Notes under the pieces: generated by a model | What the model saw: the letters and a program-made list of their open reading frames with translations, nothing else | What the model was told of the DNA's origin: nothing | Database searches by the model: none | Assembly (NCBI GenBank): GCA_964513415.1 | Contig: CAZEMX010000091.1 | Location: 1 to 7,685 of the forward strand | Origin: Methanomethylicus sp964513415 | Lineage (GTDB): Archaea > Thermoproteota > Methanomethylicia > Methanomethylicales > Methanomethylicaceae | Direction of reading: 5' to 3' | DNA length: 7,685 nt | Program-made: the position numbers and the translations under genes | In this document: one piece after another, positions 6,076 through 7,685 of the stretch | Position numbering within the stretch: position 1 is the stretch's first letter | Layout of the letters: each line of letters starts with the position of its first letter

Positions 6076-6630
6076 CCGCGCTGCCAGCATCATCATCGGT
6101 CCATGACTTGCTCGTGCTCAATCAGCGCGTTAGAGCCGAGCGATACCTGCCGCGTGCATAGCGGTGGTGAGTGGCCGCCGAAGTGTGACCTGTGCGGGCA
6201 ATTCATGTCACGCGCGCAGCCCGCCGCCCCGCCCGCCGCGCCGCAGGAGGATGACAAACGAATGGGTGAGGGTGGCATGACTGACGAGACGAAGCCGACG
6301 CCGGGACCGTTGCTGCCGTGCCCGTTTTGCGGTGGCGAGCCACTAGTTGAGGATTTCGAGCCGCACCTTCACGAGCTGGTCAGCCTGCCAGAGTTCCCGG
6401 GGACGCGCTGCATCGAGTGCCCCGCGTGCGAGTTCCGCATCTTTGACGAAGACCCGGCCACCGCGCACGCGAAATGGAACCGTCGCGCCCCCGCCCTCGC
6501 CGCCCGCGTGGCAGCACTGGAAGCGGCGCTGTGGGAGTTGGTGCGCGTGCATACCGGACCGAAGCTGAACGACGAGGGGCCGAGCTATCGCGCCGTGAAA
6601 GCCGCCCGCGCGCTGCTGGAGGCGAAATGA
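6061..6630 (+). CDS. Two-module zinc protein with C-terminal Lar-like domain
   Basis: This 189-residue protein overlaps its upstream neighbour by ATGA, with GGAG at 6049-6052. Module 1 (residues 1-60) is Cys/His-rich (C8, HHH 10-12, C17, C19, C30, H33, and C42-DL-C45) and ends in an Ala/Pro linker. Module 2 begins at an internal MTDETKP (Met73) and contains LLPC87-PF-C90-GG, then C117, C120-PA-C123 and the signature W139-N-R-R, the pattern of the Lar-type restriction-alleviation family. In phages and prophages Lar relieves type I restriction, but many Lar-like domains are untested. The tail RVAALEAALWELV and AARALLE repeats the end of the previous protein. AGGAGG (6245-6250) before Met68 could allow separate translation of module 2. 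The Lar-like call rests on motif only; the first module is unrecognised. Confidence 0.75.
   Translation: MSDDTPRCQHHHRSMTCSCSISALEPSDTCRVHSGGEWPPKCDLCGQFMSRAQPAAPPAAPQEDDKRMGEGGMTDETKPTPGPLLPCPFCGGEPLVEDFEPHLHELVSLPEFPGTRCIECPACEFRIFDEDPATAHAKWNRRAPALAARVAALEAALWELVRVHTGPKLNDEGPSYRAVKAARALLEAK
6245..6250 (+). promoter_or_regulatory. Possible internal ribosome binding site
   Basis: AGGAGG is followed 11 bases later by an in-frame ATG at 6262 (Met68), just before the MTDETKP block. It could start a 122-residue Lar-like product within the longer gene. The spacing is longer than ideal, so this is tentative. Confidence 0.35.
6277..6310 (+). repeat. Direct repeat, copy 2 (MTDETKP block)
   Basis: This is the partner of 5807-5840, with one mismatch in 34 bases. 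It encodes MTDETKPTPGP at the junction between the two modules of the Lar-like protein, in the same relative place at the beginning of the second duplicated unit. Confidence 0.9.
6496..6512 (+). repeat. Direct repeat, copy 2 (AARVA block)
   Basis: Identical over 17 bases to 5903-5919, and again at the start of an RVAALEA coiled segment. Confidence 0.85.
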
Positions 6631-6641
6631 GCGACGACACG
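6601..6641 (+). repeat. Direct repeat spanning a stop/start junction, copy 2
   Basis: Partner of 6032-6075: gccgcccgcgc is shared, the middle is similar, and ATGAGCGACGACACG is identical. It ends one gene with AARALLE and starts the next with MSDDT. Confidence 0.8.
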
Positions 6642-7136
6642 AAGCGGGAAATCGGGTGGCTAATTGAGACGGTAACCGGGCAGTATTGGTGCGGCGGCAA
6701 GTGTGGATGGACGTCAAGCCCGAACCTTGCGTGTCGGTTCGCTCGCGCACGGGACGCGCACGCGGCGCGTGAGTGGTTGCGTATCGCGCCAGTGGATACG
6801 CGAGTGGCCGAGCATGTATGGCTGGGCAACGCCCCGCCCGCCGAGGCCGCGCCCGCTCCGAAGTCCGTATGGCTTATCGAGCGCGGGCAAAAGGAGTTCC
6901 ATACGCCGACGATTTGGTACGCCGCGGACTCTAAGCACCCGGAGGACGCACGGTATGCCGGACGTTGGACGGAGAACGCCAATCGAGCCGTTAAGTTCGC
7001 GACGCAAGAAGAATGCGAGCAGACGGTCTACAACGAGTTCATGCGTTATTGGGGCGACCGCCGTGTTAATTGCCATGCCAGCGAACATGTGTTTCTGGAT
7101 CGGCCGCCCGCGACGCACCCGAGGGACCGGAAATGA
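6627..7136 (+). CDS. Protein with two tandem W-L-I-E / WT...FA / EHV repeats
   Basis: This is a 169-residue protein of unknown function. The ATG overlaps the previous stop, with GGAGG at 6618-6622 only 4 bases away. It contains an internal duplication. Repeat A has WLIE (11-14), WTSSPNLACRFA (28-39) and EHVWL (62-66). Repeat B has WLIE (82-85), WTENANRAVKFA (114-125) and EHVFL (153-157). The two are joined by an Ala/Pro linker (PPAEAAPAPK). Repeat A also has C22 and C26, which repeat B lacks. Short proteins with one such unit are, from memory, common in phages and prophages, without a known role. The first residues MSDDT copy the start of the neighbouring gene and may have been acquired with the recombined junction. 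It is probably a soluble cytoplasmic protein; no membrane segment or signal peptide is seen. Confidence 0.75.
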   Translation: MSDDTKREIGWLIETVTGQYWCGGKCGWTSSPNLACRFARARDAHAAREWLRIAPVDTRVAEHVWLGNAPPAEAAPAPKSVWLIERGQKEFHTPTIWYAADSKHPEDARYAGRWTENANRAVKFATQEECEQTVYNEFMRYWGDRRVNCHASEHVFLDRPPATHPRDRK

Positions 7137-7685
7137 CAGACGACCTCCGCGCCGCGATTGCGCGCGTCCTGAATCAACATAGCGCCGAGAATACTAGTAA
7201 CACGCCCGACTACATCCTCGCGCAGTTTCTGGAATCATCATTGGCCGCATTCGACGCCGCAACACAGCAGCGGGAAACGTGGTACGGGCGCGACGCTCGC
7301 CCAACGCTCGCCGCCGCCGAGCGCGCCGCAGGGCAGCCGGTGGCGTGGCAACTCTTGCGCGACGACGGGTCGCCGGCCGATTGGATTCGCATAACGCCGC
7401 CGCTGCCAGACCAGCCGGAAAAGTGGCGAGCTCTCTACGCCAACACTCCCGCCTGCGAGCCTACGCGCCATCCGTGCGGGCACCTGATAGTGTCCGATGC
7501 GTGCGTGGTGTGCGACAGCCCCGCCGCGTGCAAGGCGCATGAATCCTGCTGCCGCCACGACGAGCCGCAGATCGCGCCCGCCGAACAACCTGTAAGGGAC
7601 GCTTACACGTTGCCCGCGCCCGACGTAGCGGCGCAGGCCGAGCCGCCCGCCGATGCGCTGGTCGAGGAAGAGAGCATATCGGACA
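7133..7685 (+). CDS. Modular hypothetical phage protein, 3' end outside the window
   Basis: This protein opens at the ATG at 7133, overlapping the previous stop, with GAGGG at 7121-7125. No stop occurs before the window end, so 184 residues are visible. Residues 1-56 form an N-terminal module with NTPDYILAQFLESSLAAF and RETWYGRD, a pattern I recall from hypothetical proteins of phages and prophages. Residues 68-104 contain PVAW...W...LY, another common small phage module. Residues 108-142 are Cys/His-rich (C108, HPCGH at 113-117, C124-VV-C127, C133, C139, C140, H142), suggesting zinc binding. The rest is Ala/Pro/acidic-rich and looks disordered. No function is recognised. The start and frame are secure because translation is uninterrupted and the overlap matches its neighbours. 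Confidence 0.7.
   Translation, partial: MTDDLRAAIARVLNQHSAENTSNTPDYILAQFLESSLAAFDAATQQRETWYGRDARPTLAAAERAAGQPVAWQLLRDDGSPADWIRITPPLPDQPEKWRALYANTPACEPTRHPCGHLIVSDACVVCDSPAACKAHESCCRHDEPQIAPAEQPVRDAYTLPAPDVAAQAEPPADALVEEESISD

Noticed and set aside
6251..6280. Nine-codon mini-ORF ending in ATGA at the MTDETKP start
   Set aside because: GGAGG abuts its ATG with no spacer, so initiation is unlikely. It may be the remnant of a former gene end but cannot be supported as a gene.
6474..6626. Longer start for the WT...FA repeat protein
   Set aside because: The extension is Arg/Pro-rich, overlaps the conserved WNRR/RVAALEA part of the previous gene, and lacks the stop/start overlap present at 6627.
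6703..7182. 159-residue + strand frame within the repeat protein region
   Set aside because: Arg/Ser/Thr-rich shadow of the 6627-7136 gene, with no ribosome binding site or motif.

Overview
The window reads as an internal piece of a high-GC tailed double-stranded DNA phage (or prophage) genome, probably infecting a high-GC proteobacterium. All eleven genes lie on the + strand with no real gap. Nearly every stop codon overlaps the next start (ATGA or TGATG), as expected of one polycistronic early/replication transcript. I see no tRNA, rRNA, CRISPR array, insertion sequence, attachment site or convincing terminator, and no minus-strand gene. The host assignment is an inference from base composition and phage-type genes only.

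Region 1 (1-2382) looks like a DNA base-modification cassette. It holds the C-terminal part of an asparagine-synthetase-like amidotransferase, a short QueC-like protein and a DpdA-like DNA transglycosylase. DpdA proteins exchange guanine in phage DNA for a 7-deazaguanine base. QueC normally converts 7-carboxy-7-deazaguanine (CDG) through the amide (ADG) to the nitrile preQ0. The unusual point is that the QueC-like protein has lost the PP-loop aspartate (SGGVYS instead of SGGxDS), while the adjacent AsnB-like protein keeps an intact SGGLDSS loop. This suggests an altered or split pathway, perhaps giving an amide or amidine base. Genes for the early precursor steps (folE, queD, queE) are not in the window.

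Region 2 (2379-5642) is a replication module: a sliding-clamp-like processivity factor, two mini-genes (a 54-residue basic protein and a 63-residue zinc-finger-like protein with a TTG start), and a 645-residue family A DNA polymerase with 3'-5' exonuclease and polymerase domains but no 5' nuclease. DpdA ends in DQGLFA and the polymerase begins with a stretch containing DEGLF. Both resemble clamp-binding peptides, so modification and synthesis might share the clamp.

Region 3 (5639-7685) is an accessory stretch of small mosaic proteins made of zinc-ribbon-like Cys modules, a recurring RVAALEA coiled segment, WT-x5-A-x-[RK]-F-A repeats and Ala/Pro linkers. It contains a partly duplicated gene cassette, with DNA repeats at 5807/6277, 5903/6496 and 6032/6601. 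One protein carries a Lar-like (restriction-alleviation-type) CPFC...WNRR domain with its own possible internal start. Together with base modification this would fit a counter-restriction role, but function here is inferred from motifs only.
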